NCBI RefSeq assembly: GCF_014174395.1
Contig: NZ_JABEQD010000011.1
Location: forward strand, 91,575-155,574
From: Gluconacetobacter aggeris
GTDB taxonomy: Bacteria > Pseudomonadota > Alphaproteobacteria > Acetobacterales > Acetobacteraceae
Direction: 5' to 3'
Length of the DNA: 64,000 bases
The position numbers and the translations under genes were made by a program. Below, one piece after another: positions 7,713 to 17,503 of the stretch. How positions within the stretch are numbered: the stretch's first letter is position 1; each line of letters opens with the position of its first letter. The notes beneath the pieces were generated by a model. That model ran no database searches. It saw only the letters and a list, made by a program, of their open reading frames with translations, and had not been told where the DNA came from.

Positions 7713-10340
7713 ATGGCGGTGACAGGTCTGGCAGCGGTTCTTCTGGCGATCGCCGCACTTCTGGTGGTCGTCAGCGCGGTGCAGCCGGTCGCCCGACGTC
7801 TGGAGATCTCGGAGACGGTGCTGCTGGCGCTGGCGGGCATCGTGCTGGGCGGCAGTGCCGACCTTGTGCTGCGCTCGTCCTATACCGACCTGTTCAACGG
7901 CGCCGCCGAGACCCTGCTGGACTTTCCGCTGAACAGCGAAGCCTTTCTGCTGATCTTCCTGCCGGCGCTGGTGTTCCAGGGGGCGCTGGCCATCGATGTC
8001 CGCCGCCTGGCCCATGAGACGGCGACCGTGCTGCTGCTGGCGGTGGTTGCGGTGGTGGTCTCGACCGCGACCATCGGGCTTGCCCTGTTTCCCTTCGCCG
8101 GCCTGCCGTTGTCAGTCTGCCTGCTGCTGGGGGCGATCGTGGCGACCACCGATCCGTCGGCGGTGGCGGGAATCTTCCGCGATATCGGGGCCAGCAGCCG
8201 GCTGACCCGGCTGGTCGAGGGCGAGGCGCTGCTGAACGACGCGGCGGCGATCTCGATCTTCTCGCTGCTGCTGGCGGCGGTGACATCGCATCACCGCATT
8301 GCGCCGGGCAGCGCGCTGCTGGAGTTCCTGGTCTCGTTCACTGGTGCCATCGTCATGGGGGTACTGTTCGGACGGCTGACGCTGCTGATGATCACCACCA
8401 TCGGCGCGGCGCCGGCGGCCGAGATCACGCTGACCGTGGCCCTGCCTTATATCGTCTATATCCTGTGTGACGAATTCCTGGGCTTCTCGGGCGTGGTTGC
8501 CGCCGCGTCGGCGGGGCTGACCATGTCGGTCTACGGGCCGTCGACTTTCCGGCCCCAGACATGGCGCTTTCTCAACGAATTGTGGCAGCAACTGGTGTTC
8601 TGGGCCGGGTCGCTGGTGTTCGTGCTGGCGTCGATGCTGGTGCCGCGGCTGCTGGTGGGCATGACGCGCTGGGATTGCGTGCTGATCCTGCTGGCGACGG
8701 GGGCGGGGTTGCTGGCGCGCGGCGCGGTGGTGTTCGGCCTGCTGCCGCTGCTGGCGGCCACGCGCCTGTCGCCGCCAGTGCCCACGCCCTTCAAGGTGAC
8801 GATGGTCTGGGGCGGACTGCGGGGGGCGATCACGCTGGCGCTGGCGCTGGCGGTGACCGAGAACCATCATGTTACGACCCCGGTGGCGCATTTCATCGGC
8901 ATCATCGCCACCGGGTTCGTGCTGATCACGCTGTTCGTCAACGGCACCACGCTGCGTTATCTGGTGCTGTTCCTGAAGCTCGACCAGCTTTCGCCGATCG
9001 ATCAGGCCCTGCGGCACCAGGTGCTGGGCATCGGGCTGGGCGAGGTGCGCGATCGCACCAGCGAAGTGGCCGAGGAACTCGGCTTCTCCCGCGCCGTGTC
9101 GGACACCGTCATCAGCCAGCTTGGCCGGCAGGTGGAGGAAGAGGAGCAGGCTAATACCTTCGATACCGCGCTGGGCGACCGGCAGCGGGTGACGCTTGCG
9201 CTGATCGTGATCGCGAACCGCGAACGCTCGATCCTGCTGGACCTGTTCCGCATCCAGGGCCTGTCGCGGCCGGTGATGGAGACGCTGCTGCGCTCGGCCG
9301 AGGCGATGGTCGACGGTGCCCGGCTGGAAGGTCGATTCGGCTATGTGCGCGCCCTGCGCCGGCGCCTGCGCCCGTCTCTGCGGTTCCGGATTGCGCAGGC
9401 GATCCATCATCGCTTTCATTTCGACCAGCCGCTGATGTCCTGCATGAGCGAGCGGTTCGAGATGCTGATGATCAGCTATTTCGTCTCGCTGTCGCTGATC
9501 CGCTTCATGCGCACCCGCATGGAGCCGACGCTGGGCAGTCGCATCGGCGAGATCGTCGGCGAGGTGCTGGAACGGCAGCGCAAGCTGCTGAACGAGGCGC
9601 TGCAGACGCTGCGGCTGCATTACCAGGGCTATTCGGAGGCGCTGGAAATGCGCCTGCTGCAACAGGTCTCGCTGCGGCTGGAAGGCGAGGAATATGATTC
9701 CCTGCTGTCGGAATCGCTGATCAGCGACGAACTGCATCGGGAGCTTCATCGCGATGTCGAACGGCGGCGCGGGCATCTGGGCGCCCCCCTGACATTCAAT
9801 ATCAAGGCCGGGATCGAGGCGCGGATGCGTGCGCTACCGGTCTTCCGAGGCCTGTCGGACGAGGTTCTGCATACGCTCGCCCCGCAATTGTCGATCCATT
9901 TCACCTCGCCGGGCGAGCGGCTGTACCGGCGCGGGCATCGGGTCCGGGCCGTCTATTTCATCAGCGCGGGTCTGGCGGAGACCCATTACCCCGAACATGA
10001 CGTCCGGTTCGGTTCCGGTGACGTGATCGGTGCGGAGGAGGCCCTGTCGCGCATGCCGGCGCGGGCGGTCACGCGGTCATTGCAGTTCGGCCAGTTCCTG
10101 AGCATGAGCCCGCGGCGTTTCCGCCGGCTGGTGGCGGATTATCCGGAAATCCTGGCCAATCTCGATGAGCTGACCCGGGCGCGGCACACATCGGAACGGT
10201 CCGGGGTGACGCTGTTGCCGGGCGAAAGCGCGGTTCTGAAACCGTCCGACGATGCGATTGCGCTGGCGACGGCCGATCTGTCGGATGCGCTTCCCGTATC
10301 GACCGAGGAGCAGGAGCACCGGCCGGTGCCCCCATCCTGA
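7713..10340 (+). CDS. CPA1-type Na+/H+ antiporter with C-terminal cyclic-nucleotide-binding domain
   Basis: This is an 875-residue inner-membrane protein. Residues 1 to about 420 are a dozen hydrophobic segments of a sodium/proton exchanger. They include TTDPSAV and EGEALLNDAAAI, the paired acidic signatures of CPA1 antiporters. A long charged cytoplasmic region of about 270 residues follows, with REDR-type helices. A Crp-like cyclic-nucleotide-binding fold starts near residue 708 (VFRGLSDEVLHTLA, GERLYRRGHRVRAVYFISAG). The architecture resembles the plant SOS1-like exchangers and suggests ligand-gated control. Ion selectivity cannot be read from sequence. It is transcribed alone. Confidence 0.85.
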   Translation: MAVTGLAAVLLAIAALLVVVSAVQPVARRLEISETVLLALAGIVLGGSADLVLRSSYTDLFNGAAETLLDFPLNSEAFLLIFLPALVFQGALAIDVRRLAHETATVLLLAVVAVVVSTATIGLALFPFAGLPLSVCLLLGAIVATTDPSAVAGIFRDIGASSRLTRLVEGEALLNDAAAISIFSLLLAAVTSHHRIAPGSALLEFLVSFTGAIVMGVLFGRLTLLMITTIGAAPAAEITLTVALPYIVYILCDEFLGFSGVVAAASAGLTMSVYGPSTFRPQTWRFLNELWQQLVFWAGSLVFVLASMLVPRLLVGMTRWDCVLILLATGAGLLARGAVVFGLLPLLAATRLSPPVPTPFKVTMVWGGLRGAITLALALAVTENHHVTTPVAHFIGIIATGFVLITLFVNGTTLRYLVLFLKLDQLSPIDQALRHQVLGIGLGEVRDRTSEVAEELGFSRAVSDTVISQLGRQVEEEEQANTFDTALGDRQRVTLALIVIANRERSILLDLFRIQGLSRPVMETLLRSAEAMVDGARLEGRFGYVRALRRRLRPSLRFRIAQAIHHRFHFDQPLMSCMSERFEMLMISYFVSLSLIRFMRTRMEPTLGSRIGEIVGEVLERQRKLLNEALQTLRLHYQGYSEALEMRLLQQVSLRLEGEEYDSLLSESLISDELHRELHRDVERRRGHLGAPLTFNIKAGIEARMRALPVFRGLSDEVLHTLAPQLSIHFTSPGERLYRRGHRVRAVYFISAGLAETHYPEHDVRFGSGDVIGAEEALSRMPARAVTRSLQFGQFLSMSPRRFRRLVADYPEILANLDELTRARHTSERSGVTLLPGESAVLKPSDDAIALATADLSDALPVSTEEQEHRPVPPS

Positions 10341-10454
10341 ACGAAGGGGCTGGCGGCGGGGCATGGTCGGTTCGATACTGTTCTGATATCGGTACTGCGG
10401 GCTGGCGGTGGACTGCCTGCCCGCGACCCGGTTTGTCTGGTCCGGAGGGTTTGT

Positions 10455-10910
10455 ATGCTGACATTGCAGGTAAACGGCGCAGCGCATCAGGTGGATGTTC
10501 CCGATGACATGCCGCTGCTGTGGGTCCTGCGGGATGTCCTGGGGCTGCCGGGCACGAAATTCGGCTGCGGTATCGGCGAATGCGGGGCCTGCACCGTCCA
10601 TGTCGATGGCAAGGCCGTGCGGGCCTGTTCGCTGCCGGCCTCTCTGGTGGGCGACCGGCCGGTCACGACGATCGAGGGACTGGCCGAGGACGAGGTGGCG
10701 ACGGAGGTCACGAAGGCCTGGCTGGATATCGATGTGGTGCAGTGCGGCTATTGCCAGCCCGGCCAGATCATGGCCGCCATCGCGCTGTTGAAGGGCAACC
10801 TGCATCCTTCGGATGACGAAATCGACCAGGCGATGTCGGGCAATATCTGTCGTTGCGGCACCTATCGCCGGATCCGCGCGGCTATCCGTAACGTGGCCGG
10901 AGCGGTCTGA
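10455..10910 (+). CDS. [2Fe-2S] small subunit of molybdenum hydroxylase (IorA / aldehyde dehydrogenase type)
   Basis: A 151-residue electron-transfer subunit with two iron-sulfur clusters. The plant-ferredoxin-like N-terminal cluster is bound by the cysteines of CGIGECGAC plus the later C in KAVRAC. The C-terminal four-helix cluster uses CGYC and CRCG in the QCGYCQPGQ and [12 protein letters not shown] motifs. It passes electrons from the molybdopterin site of the next gene toward the cytochrome subunit encoded third. It overlaps the large-subunit gene by one base. Isoquinoline 1-oxidoreductase alpha subunits and the small subunit of acetic-acid-bacterial membrane aldehyde dehydrogenase are the closest families by pattern; the substrate is not decided. 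Confidence 0.88.
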   Translation: MLTLQVNGAAHQVDVPDDMPLLWVLRDVLGLPGTKFGCGIGECGACTVHVDGKAVRACSLPASLVGDRPVTTIEGLAEDEVATEVTKAWLDIDVVQCGYCQPGQIMAAIALLKGNLHPSDDEIDQAMSGNICRCGTYRRIRAAIRNVAGAV

Positions 10911-13063
10911 TGCCTGTCGGAACGATTGCGATTTCGCGCCGCCGCGCCCTGCTCGGGGCGGGCGGCCTGCTGATGGCGGCGATGGTGCCGCTGGAGCGAT
11001 CGCGGGCCGCGACGCGGATCGTCGAGGACCAGACGGGTCCGTTCGCCCCCAACGCCTTCGTGCGGGTCGCGCCGGATGGCAGCATCACGCTGATCCTGCC
11101 GAATGTCGAAATGGGGCAGGGGATCTATACGGGTGAGGCGATGCTGATCGCCGAGGAACTGGACGTGGGGCTGGACCAGATCCAGATCGAGGCGGCGCCG
11201 CCGGACGATGCCTATATCACCAAGGCGCTGGGAACGGAGGCCACCGGCGGATCGACCTCGACGATCGCGACCTGGACCAGCCTGCGCGAGGCCGGCGCCG
11301 TGGCCCGCACCCTGCTGGTCCGCGCGGCGGCCAACCGCTGGATGGTCGATGCGGCATCGTGCCAGACCGAGGCCGGGATGGTGCGCCACGGGCCCTCCGG
11401 GCGCACCCTGAGCTATGGAGAACTGGCGATCGAGGCCGCTGCCCTGCCGGTTCCGGCCGGCCCGGTCGCGTTGCGCGATCCGTCGACCTTCCGCCTGATC
11501 GGCCATGCCCAGCATCGGCTGGACGGGCCGGCCAAGGTCGCAGGCACGGCGACCTTCGGCATCGACATCCGGCAACCGGACATGAAGGTCGGTACCGTCG
11601 CGGCCTGCCCGGTGATGGGCGGCGTGCTGCTGCATGTCGATGACAGTGCCGCGCGGAAGATTCCCGGCGTGCGGGACGTGCTGACGATCGGCAACGCGGT
11701 CTGCGTGGTGGGCGACCATTTCTGGGCCGCGCGCAAGGGGTTGGAAGCCCTGGCGATCACCTGGGACGAGGGCGTCAATTCCACCGTCTCCACTGAGACG
11801 GTCTATCGCGGACTGCATGAGGCCCTGCAGGGGCCGGCCATCGTCGCCCACACCAAGGGCGACGCCAAGGGGGCCATTGCCGGGGCGGCGACGCGGGTGG
11901 AGGCGGTCTATCAGCAGCCGCTGCTGGCGCATGCGCCGATGGAGCCGATCAACTGCACCGTGCATGTGACGCCCGAGCGATGCGATATATGGGTGGGCAC
12001 CCAGGTGCCGATGCGGGCCCGCGATGCGGCGGCCGAGATAACGGGCCTGCCGAAGGACAAGGTCTTTCTGCATAACCAGTATATCGGCGGCGGCTTCGGA
12101 CGGCGGCTGGAGCATGAATATGTCACGCAGGCGGTGCAGTTTGCCCGCCAGGTGGCGTACCCGCTCAAGATCGTCTGGAGCCGCGAGGAAGACCTGGCGC
12201 TCGACCGGTACCGTCCGGCCTATGTCGACCATCTGGTGGGCGGGCTGGACGCGCATGGCAAGCTGGTCGGGTTGTCGCACCGCATCGTCGGGCCGGCGGT
12301 GGTTGCGCGCTGGGCGCCCGAGGCGCTGCTGCCGAATGGTGTCGATGACGACCTGCTGGCCGCGACGGTCGAGACGCCTTATGCGATCCCCGCGAGGTTC
12401 CTGGATTATGCGCGGCGCGAGGCGCCGGGGGTCGTGACCGCCTGGTGGCGCGGGGTGGGGGGGACGCGCGGCGTCTTCGTCATTGAGAGCTTTATCGACG
12501 AACTGGCGGCCAGCGCGAAGGTCGATCCGGTGGAGTTCCGCCGCCGCATGACGGGCGACCATTCCCGCGCTCGTGCGGTGCTGGACCTGGCGGCCGAGAA
12601 GGCGGAATGGGGCAGCAAGCTGCCGGAGGGCGTCGGGCGCGGCGTGGCGCTGCAATATGTCTTCGGCTCGTACCTTGCCACCGTGATGGAAGTCGAGGTC
12701 TCCCAGATGGGCACCGTGCGCGTCCGCCGTGCCGTCGTCGCCGTGGATTGCGGACGGGTGGTCAATCCCGACCAGGTCGTGTCGCAGATCGAGGGGGGAC
12801 TGATCTTCGGCCTGAGCGCCGCCCTGTTCAACGAGGTTACGCTGGAGAAGGGGCGGGTGCAGGAAAAGAATTTCAATACCTACAGGGTCCTGCGCATGAA
12901 CGAATCCCCGGCCATCGAAGTGCATCTGATCGACAGCACCGAGGACCCGGGCGGCATCGGCGAAACCGGGACGGCCGCCGCCGCTGCCGCCGCGGCCAAT
13001 GCGATGGCCGCCGCCACGGGCCGGCGCTATCGCCGGTTGCCTCTGACGGGGGCGCAGGCATGA
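10910..13063 (+). CDS. Molybdopterin-binding large subunit, xanthine dehydrogenase family (IorB / aldehyde dehydrogenase type)
   Basis: This 717-residue catalytic subunit begins with a twin-arginine export signal (SRRRALLGAGG), so the complex works in the periplasm. Molybdopterin-family signatures include NVEMGQGIYTGEAM, a QYIGGGFGRR cofactor loop, AWWRGVGGT and the C-terminal GGIGETGTAAAA, whose glutamate is the expected base. It is flanked by its [2Fe-2S] partner and a triheme cytochrome with 1-4 base overlaps, so the three form one translation unit. The likely role is oxidation of an aldehyde or N-heterocycle with electrons going to the respiratory chain. No xdhC/mobA-type insertion chaperone is nearby. 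Confidence 0.88.
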   Translation: MPVGTIAISRRRALLGAGGLLMAAMVPLERSRAATRIVEDQTGPFAPNAFVRVAPDGSITLILPNVEMGQGIYTGEAMLIAEELDVGLDQIQIEAAPPDDAYITKALGTEATGGSTSTIATWTSLREAGAVARTLLVRAAANRWMVDAASCQTEAGMVRHGPSGRTLSYGELAIEAAALPVPAGPVALRDPSTFRLIGHAQHRLDGPAKVAGTATFGIDIRQPDMKVGTVAACPVMGGVLLHVDDSAARKIPGVRDVLTIGNAVCVVGDHFWAARKGLEALAITWDEGVNSTVSTETVYRGLHEALQGPAIVAHTKGDAKGAIAGAATRVEAVYQQPLLAHAPMEPINCTVHVTPERCDIWVGTQVPMRARDAAAEITGLPKDKVFLHNQYIGGGFGRRLEHEYVTQAVQFARQVAYPLKIVWSREEDLALDRYRPAYVDHLVGGLDAHGKLVGLSHRIVGPAVVARWAPEALLPNGVDDDLLAATVETPYAIPARFLDYARREAPGVVTAWWRGVGGTRGVFVIESFIDELAASAKVDPVEFRRRMTGDHSRARAVLDLAAEKAEWGSKLPEGVGRGVALQYVFGSYLATVMEVEVSQMGTVRVRRAVVAVDCGRVVNPDQVVSQIEGGLIFGLSAALFNEVTLEKGRVQEKNFNTYRVLRMNESPAIEVHLIDSTEDPGGIGETGTAAAAAAAANAMAAATGRRYRRLPLTGAQA

Positions 13064-14322
13064 GCCGCCCGATCATGATGCGCCTCGGGCGCCGGGCCGC
13101 CGGCATGGCCGTTCTGGCCGGGATGGTGCTGACCTGCGTTGCCGCGCGGGCACAGGATGCCGATCTGGCGCGGCGCGGCGCCTATCTGGAACAGGCGGCG
13201 GATTGCGAGGTCTGCCACACGAAGCCGGGTGGCATCCCCTTCGCCGGGGGGCGCGCGTTCGATCTGCCGGGGATCGGCACCATCTACGCGCCCAATATCA
13301 CCCCGGATCATGAAACCGGGATCGGGCGCTATACCGATGCGCAGTTCGATGCGGCCGTTCGTCGCGGCGTGGCGCCCGGATGGCGGCATCTCTATCCCGT
13401 CATGCCCTATGCGTCCTATGCCAGGATGACGGAGGGGGATGTTCGCGCCATTCGCGCCTATCTGATGACCCTGCGGCCGGTCCATGCGCCGGCACCGGCC
13501 AATCAGGTGCGCTTTCCCTATAATATCCGGCTCGCGATGATCGGATGGAACCTGCTTTATCGCCCGTCGGGGCCTCTGGCGGACGATCCGGGGCGTTCGG
13601 CGGCGTGGAACCGGGGGCGCTATCTGGTCGATGCCGCGGGCCATTGCGGCGAATGCCATTCGCCCCGCAACATGCTCCAGGCGCTGTCGGTGACGAAATC
13701 CTATGCCGGGGCGCCGATCGATGGCTGGCTGGCCTATAATATCTCGTCGGATGTCGATAGCGGCATTGGCGCGTGGAGCGACCCGCAACTGGCGGCCTAC
13801 CTCTCCACCGGGCATGCCGACGGGCGTGGTACGGCCGTAGGGCCGATGGCGGAGGTGGTCAGCCACAGTCTGCGTTATCTGACGCGGGAGGATATCGCGG
13901 CGATGGTGACCTATCTGCGCAGCCTGCCCGCGCGGCGCTCGGACGAAACCGTTGGTGTCGTGTCACCGGAGACCCTTGCCCAGGCGGGCCCGAATCACAG
14001 CAATGGCGGGCGGCTGTTCGCCGGTGCGTGCGCCGGATGCCATCTGACGGATGGGTATGGGCGGCAGGTCGATTTTGCGGCCTTGTGGGGCGCGCGCAGC
14101 CTGGGTGAGATCGACGGGCGGAATCTGGTCCGGACCATGGTGGAGGGCGTGACGCTGCAAAGCGCGCATGGGGCGATGATCATGCCGGCGTTCGGGCCCG
14201 AATATCGCAACCAGGATCTGGCCGACATTGCGAACTATGCCATCGGTCATTTCGGGAACCGGGTCGGCCATGTGACGGCCAAGGACGTCGCCGCCACCCG
14301 GGCAAGCGTCCCGCCATCCTGA
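13060..14322 (+). CDS. Triheme cytochrome c subunit of membrane-bound dehydrogenase
   Basis: A 420-residue exported cytochrome c. A Sec signal peptide ends near AARAQ (residue 32). Three heme sites are visible: CEVCH (49-53), CGECH (196-200) and CAGCH (324-328), as in the cytochrome subunits of acetic-acid-bacterial alcohol and aldehyde dehydrogenases. The start ATG overlaps the stop of the molybdenum subunit gene. The frame is open upstream inside that gene, but only this start gives a signal peptide. It should accept electrons from the Fe-S subunit and hand them to ubiquinone or an oxidase. Confidence 0.9.
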   Translation: MSRPIMMRLGRRAAGMAVLAGMVLTCVAARAQDADLARRGAYLEQAADCEVCHTKPGGIPFAGGRAFDLPGIGTIYAPNITPDHETGIGRYTDAQFDAAVRRGVAPGWRHLYPVMPYASYARMTEGDVRAIRAYLMTLRPVHAPAPANQVRFPYNIRLAMIGWNLLYRPSGPLADDPGRSAAWNRGRYLVDAAGHCGECHSPRNMLQALSVTKSYAGAPIDGWLAYNISSDVDSGIGAWSDPQLAAYLSTGHADGRGTAVGPMAEVVSHSLRYLTREDIAAMVTYLRSLPARRSDETVGVVSPETLAQAGPNHSNGGRLFAGACAGCHLTDGYGRQVDFAALWGARSLGEIDGRNLVRTMVEGVTLQSAHGAMIMPAFGPEYRNQDLADIANYAIGHFGNRVGHVTAKDVAATRASVPPS

Positions 14323-14406
14323 GCGGGACGAACTCACGACGACGGCTCAGGGCCTGCTCTGTGCGGGCCTGCCGGATCGTCTATAGAAGGTGGAAAGACC
14401 GACCGA

Positions 14407-14481
14407 TGGTAGCGGCGGACGGATTTGAACCGCCGACCAAGGGATTATGATTCCCCTGCTCTACCGCTGAGCTACGCCGCC
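14407..14481 (-). tRNA. tRNA-Met (CAT), elongator type
   Basis: A 75-nt cloverleaf reads on the minus strand from 14481. The acceptor stem is GGCGGCG paired with CGCCGCT (one G-U pair), and the D arm is GCTCAGCGGTAGAGC. The anticodon arm GGGGA-ATCATAA-TCCCT gives anticodon CAT. The T arm is GGCGG-TTCAAAT-CCGTC. The CCA end is encoded. A paired acceptor 1-72 and an anticodon stem without the three G-C pairs of initiators indicate elongator Met rather than fMet. An Ile-CAU identity (lysidine-modified) cannot be excluded. Confidence 0.93.
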
Positions 14482-14655
14482 ATCGTGTCGGTGACGTGGG
14501 AAATATCCCCCCGTCCGGGTAAAGTCAACCCACGGATCGTGTTTGAAGTGAAGGCTCCCATCATGGTTAAAGAAGCGCCTCGTCCCCATTGATATGACGC
14601 CATTCATGCCGTCGGCATTCCGCATTGCCCCTACGGAAAGAGTGAACCCGGATTC

Positions 14656-15825
14656 GTGAAAAGCACCTTCATCGACCTCCTGACCCAGATTCGCGAGTCC
14701 TTCGACTGGCTTCCCGCCACCGTGGCCTCGGTGCTGATGCTGTGCGCGGCGGTGCTGATGGCCGAGATCTGCAGCCGGATCATGACCAAGCTGGTGCTGC
14801 GCATTCCGGGGCAGAAGAGGGGCGCGTTCGTCCGGTCGTTCACGACGGCGATGCAGCGCCCGGCGCGGGTGATGCTGGCGATTATCTTCGTTGGGACCGC
14901 GCTGCCGGCTTCGGGTTTTTCCTATCGTACGATGCAATGGACCGGCCATGGGCTGCTGGTGCTGTTCGTGCTGATGGTGGGCTATGCCGCGATCGTGGCC
15001 ATGCGCATCCTGTCCGATGCCTATCTGGCGCGGATCACCGGCAAGGACGACCGCGACGATATCCTGCTGCGCACGCACATGACCCAGGTCCGCGTGCTGC
15101 GGCGCATGGCGGATATCCTGGTGGGGCTGCTGACGATCGGATCGGCGCTGATGACGTTCGAATCGGTGCGGGAATATGGGTTGAGCCTGTTTGCGTCGGC
15201 GGGCGCGGCCTCCGTGGTGGTCGGCCTGGCGGCCCGTCCGCTGCTGACCAACCTGATCGCGGGCATGCAGATCGCCATGACGCAGCCGATTCGCATGGAA
15301 GATCTGATCATCATCAATGGCGACTGGGCGTGGGTGGAGGAAATCACCGCCACCTATGTCGTGCTGCGGGTCTGGGACTGGCGGCGGCATATCGTGCCGA
15401 TTTCCTGGTTCCTGGAAAATCCGTTCCAGAACTGGACCCATAATTCGGCGGCATTGATCGGGGTGGTGTTCCTGTATGTCGATTTCCATGCGCCCATGGA
15501 CCGTATCCGCGTGCGCCTGCGTGAGATCGTGCATGCCAGCCCGCTGTGGGACGGCAAGGTGTTCGATGTTCAGGTGGCCGATTGCAGCGCCCAGGTCATG
15601 ACCGTGCGGATCATCGCCAGCGCGCGCTCGGCGATGGTGAGCTGGGATCTGCGGTGCGAGATCCGGGAAAAGATCATCGTCTTTCTGCGGGACGAGTGCC
15701 CCGAGGCCCTGCCGCGCGAGCGGCTGGCCCATGTCTCGTCCCTGGCGGGGCAGGAGGCCCTGATGGTGGCGCCCCTGATCGATCGGCCCCCGCCGGGAGC
15801 CTATACCGGCCCCTCCGGCCCGTAA
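14656..15825 (+). CDS. MscS-family mechanosensitive channel
   Basis: A 389-residue inner-membrane protein with several N-terminal transmembrane segments (about residues 18-38, 66-86, 98-120, 150-175). The MscS pore and beta domain follow: VVVGLAARPLLTNLIAG is the pore-lining helix and QPIRMEDLIIINGDWAWVEEI the signature beta strand. The C-terminal alpha/beta cage domain runs to about residue 365. The gene begins with a GTG. It is monocistronic, divergent from the tRNA and convergent with the permease. Family members release solutes on hypo-osmotic shock or serve as YbdG/YnaI-like channels. Confidence 0.85.
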   Translation: MKSTFIDLLTQIRESFDWLPATVASVLMLCAAVLMAEICSRIMTKLVLRIPGQKRGAFVRSFTTAMQRPARVMLAIIFVGTALPASGFSYRTMQWTGHGLLVLFVLMVGYAAIVAMRILSDAYLARITGKDDRDDILLRTHMTQVRVLRRMADILVGLLTIGSALMTFESVREYGLSLFASAGAASVVVGLAARPLLTNLIAGMQIAMTQPIRMEDLIIINGDWAWVEEITATYVVLRVWDWRRHIVPISWFLENPFQNWTHNSAALIGVVFLYVDFHAPMDRIRVRLREIVHASPLWDGKVFDVQVADCSAQVMTVRIIASARSAMVSWDLRCEIREKIIVFLRDECPEALPRERLAHVSSLAGQEALMVAPLIDRPPPGAYTGPSGP

Positions 15826-15852
15826 GCGCCAATCCATGCGCTATTCAGGCTT

Positions 15853-17391
15853 TTAAACGATTGCCGTGCTGTCTTCCCGGCCCAGGCGCGAGTGGGAGTG
15901 GCCGTAGAGCGTGTAGCTGAGGATGCCCAGTATCACATAGGTGCCCAGCAGGATCATCGGCAGCGGGTTGCCGTTGAACAATGCGCGGACCATGTCCACG
16001 AATAGCGGGCCGGCCATGATCAGGCAGAACAGGATGCCCAGCGCCGGCGCCACGCCGATCCACACGCCGCCGACCCGGATGCCCCCGAGCGGCACGCTGA
16101 AGGGGCGCGGAAGATCGGGCCGTGCGTTGCGCTGCCAGATGACCGTGAAGCAGACGATGCCGAAGGCGGCGGCGGTGCCCAGGCTGACCAGGTCGCTGAT
16201 GATGTCGATCGGCAGGGTTGCCGTGGCGATCGCCACGATCGCGCCCAGCACCATGGTCCCGACCCACGGCGTGCGGAAGTTCGGATGCAGGCGGCAGAAG
16301 ATCGGCGGCAGCAGCCCGTCGCGGGCGATGGTGAAGAAGACGCGGGTCTGGCCATAGAGCAGGCCCAGGATCACCGAGCAGAGGCCGACCACGGCGCCGA
16401 CCTTGATCATCAGTGCCAGCCAGGGCTGGCCGATCGCGTCGACGGCGATGGCCAGCGGGTCGGCCACGCCCAGCTGGCGGAAGGGAACGACCCCGATCAG
16501 CACCGTTGCGACGCACATATAGACCAGCGTGCAGAACACCAGCGAACCGATGATGCCCAGCGGCACGTCCCGCTTCGGGTTGCGGGCTTCGGCCGAGGCG
16601 GTCGACACGGTCTCGAACCCCACATAGGCGAAGAAGATCACCGAGGCGGCGCGAAAGATGCCGGGCACCCCGAAATGAAACCCGCCTTCGCTGGGCGGAA
16701 TGAAGGGCAGCAGGTTATGGGGATGGACGTAGCGGATGCCGAAGACCAGGAAGAGCATCAGCACGCCGACCTTCACGAATACGATCAGCGTGTTGATCCG
16801 TGCCGATTCCTCGATGCCGAGAACCAGCAGCCCCGTGACCACGACCACCGACAGGGCGCCCACCAGATCGAGCCTGGGGGCCACCAGCAGGCTGGCGCCG
16901 TGGGCCGTGGGCAAGGTCTGGACCAGGGTGGTGCTCAGGAACGCGGGTACATGGACGCCCAGATCGTGGAGCAGGCTGGTGGCGTATCCGGAAAAGCCTG
17001 CCGCCACGCCGGCGCAGGACACGCCATATTCCAGCAGCAGCAGCCAGCCGACCGCCCAGGCCGCACCCTCGCCCATCGAGACATAGGCATAGCTGTAGGC
17101 CGAACCGGAGACCGGCATCGTGGAGGCCAGTTCGCCATACGACAGCGCGGTGAACAGGCAGGCCAGGCCGGCGACGAGGAACGAGAGCAGGATGGCCGGG
17201 CCCGCGTAATTGGCGGCGGCGGTGCCCGTCATGACGTAAATTCCGGCGCCGATGGTCGACCCGATACCCAGCATCATGAGCTGGATGGGACCAAGGGTGC
17301 GCCGTAACCCGTGGTTCTGGCTCTCGGATTCGATTTGCTGGATGGTTTTGCGAAGCCGCAGGCGGCTGGTAGACGCTGGAGGGAGAGACAT
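15853..17391 (-). CDS. APC-superfamily amino acid permease
   Basis: A 512-residue transporter with about twelve membrane helices. TM1 carries LMMLGIGSTIGAGIYVMTG, the substrate-binding glycine-rich break of APC transporters (YfnA/CAT-like cationic or general amino-acid permeases). Another conserved stretch is FFAYVGFETVSTASAEARNPKRD in TM6-TM7. I chose the ATG at 17391 (MSLPPAS); the frame extends to 17520, but that would overlap the neighbouring esterase and add a non-conserved basic stretch. Substrate cannot be assigned. Confidence 0.85.
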   Translation of the reverse strand: MSLPPASTSRLRLRKTIQQIESESQNHGLRRTLGPIQLMMLGIGSTIGAGIYVMTGTAAANYAGPAILLSFLVAGLACLFTALSYGELASTMPVSGSAYSYAYVSMGEGAAWAVGWLLLLEYGVSCAGVAAGFSGYATSLLHDLGVHVPAFLSTTLVQTLPTAHGASLLVAPRLDLVGALSVVVVTGLLVLGIEESARINTLIVFVKVGVLMLFLVFGIRYVHPHNLLPFIPPSEGGFHFGVPGIFRAASVIFFAYVGFETVSTASAEARNPKRDVPLGIIGSLVFCTLVYMCVATVLIGVVPFRQLGVADPLAIAVDAIGQPWLALMIKVGAVVGLCSVILGLLYGQTRVFFTIARDGLLPPIFCRLHPNFRTPWVGTMVLGAIVAIATATLPIDIISDLVSLGTAAAFGIVCFTVIWQRNARPDLPRPFSVPLGGIRVGGVWIGVAPALGILFCLIMAGPLFVDMVRALFNGNPLPMILLGTYVILGILSYTLYGHSHSRLGREDSTAIV

Positions 17392-17503
17392 AAAATTCAC
17401 AATATCAGATCGGGGAAAGCCTGTATCGTTGCAAAAGCTGTTTCCGCGCAAGATGGCAGGCAACACGCGCAGGATCGTCGCCGGCGCGCGTGGCCAGGCC
17501 CGC

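Noticed and set aside
14407..14481. Genomic island inserted at tRNA-Met
   Set aside because: No integrase, no repeated tRNA 3' end and no composition change are seen on either side.
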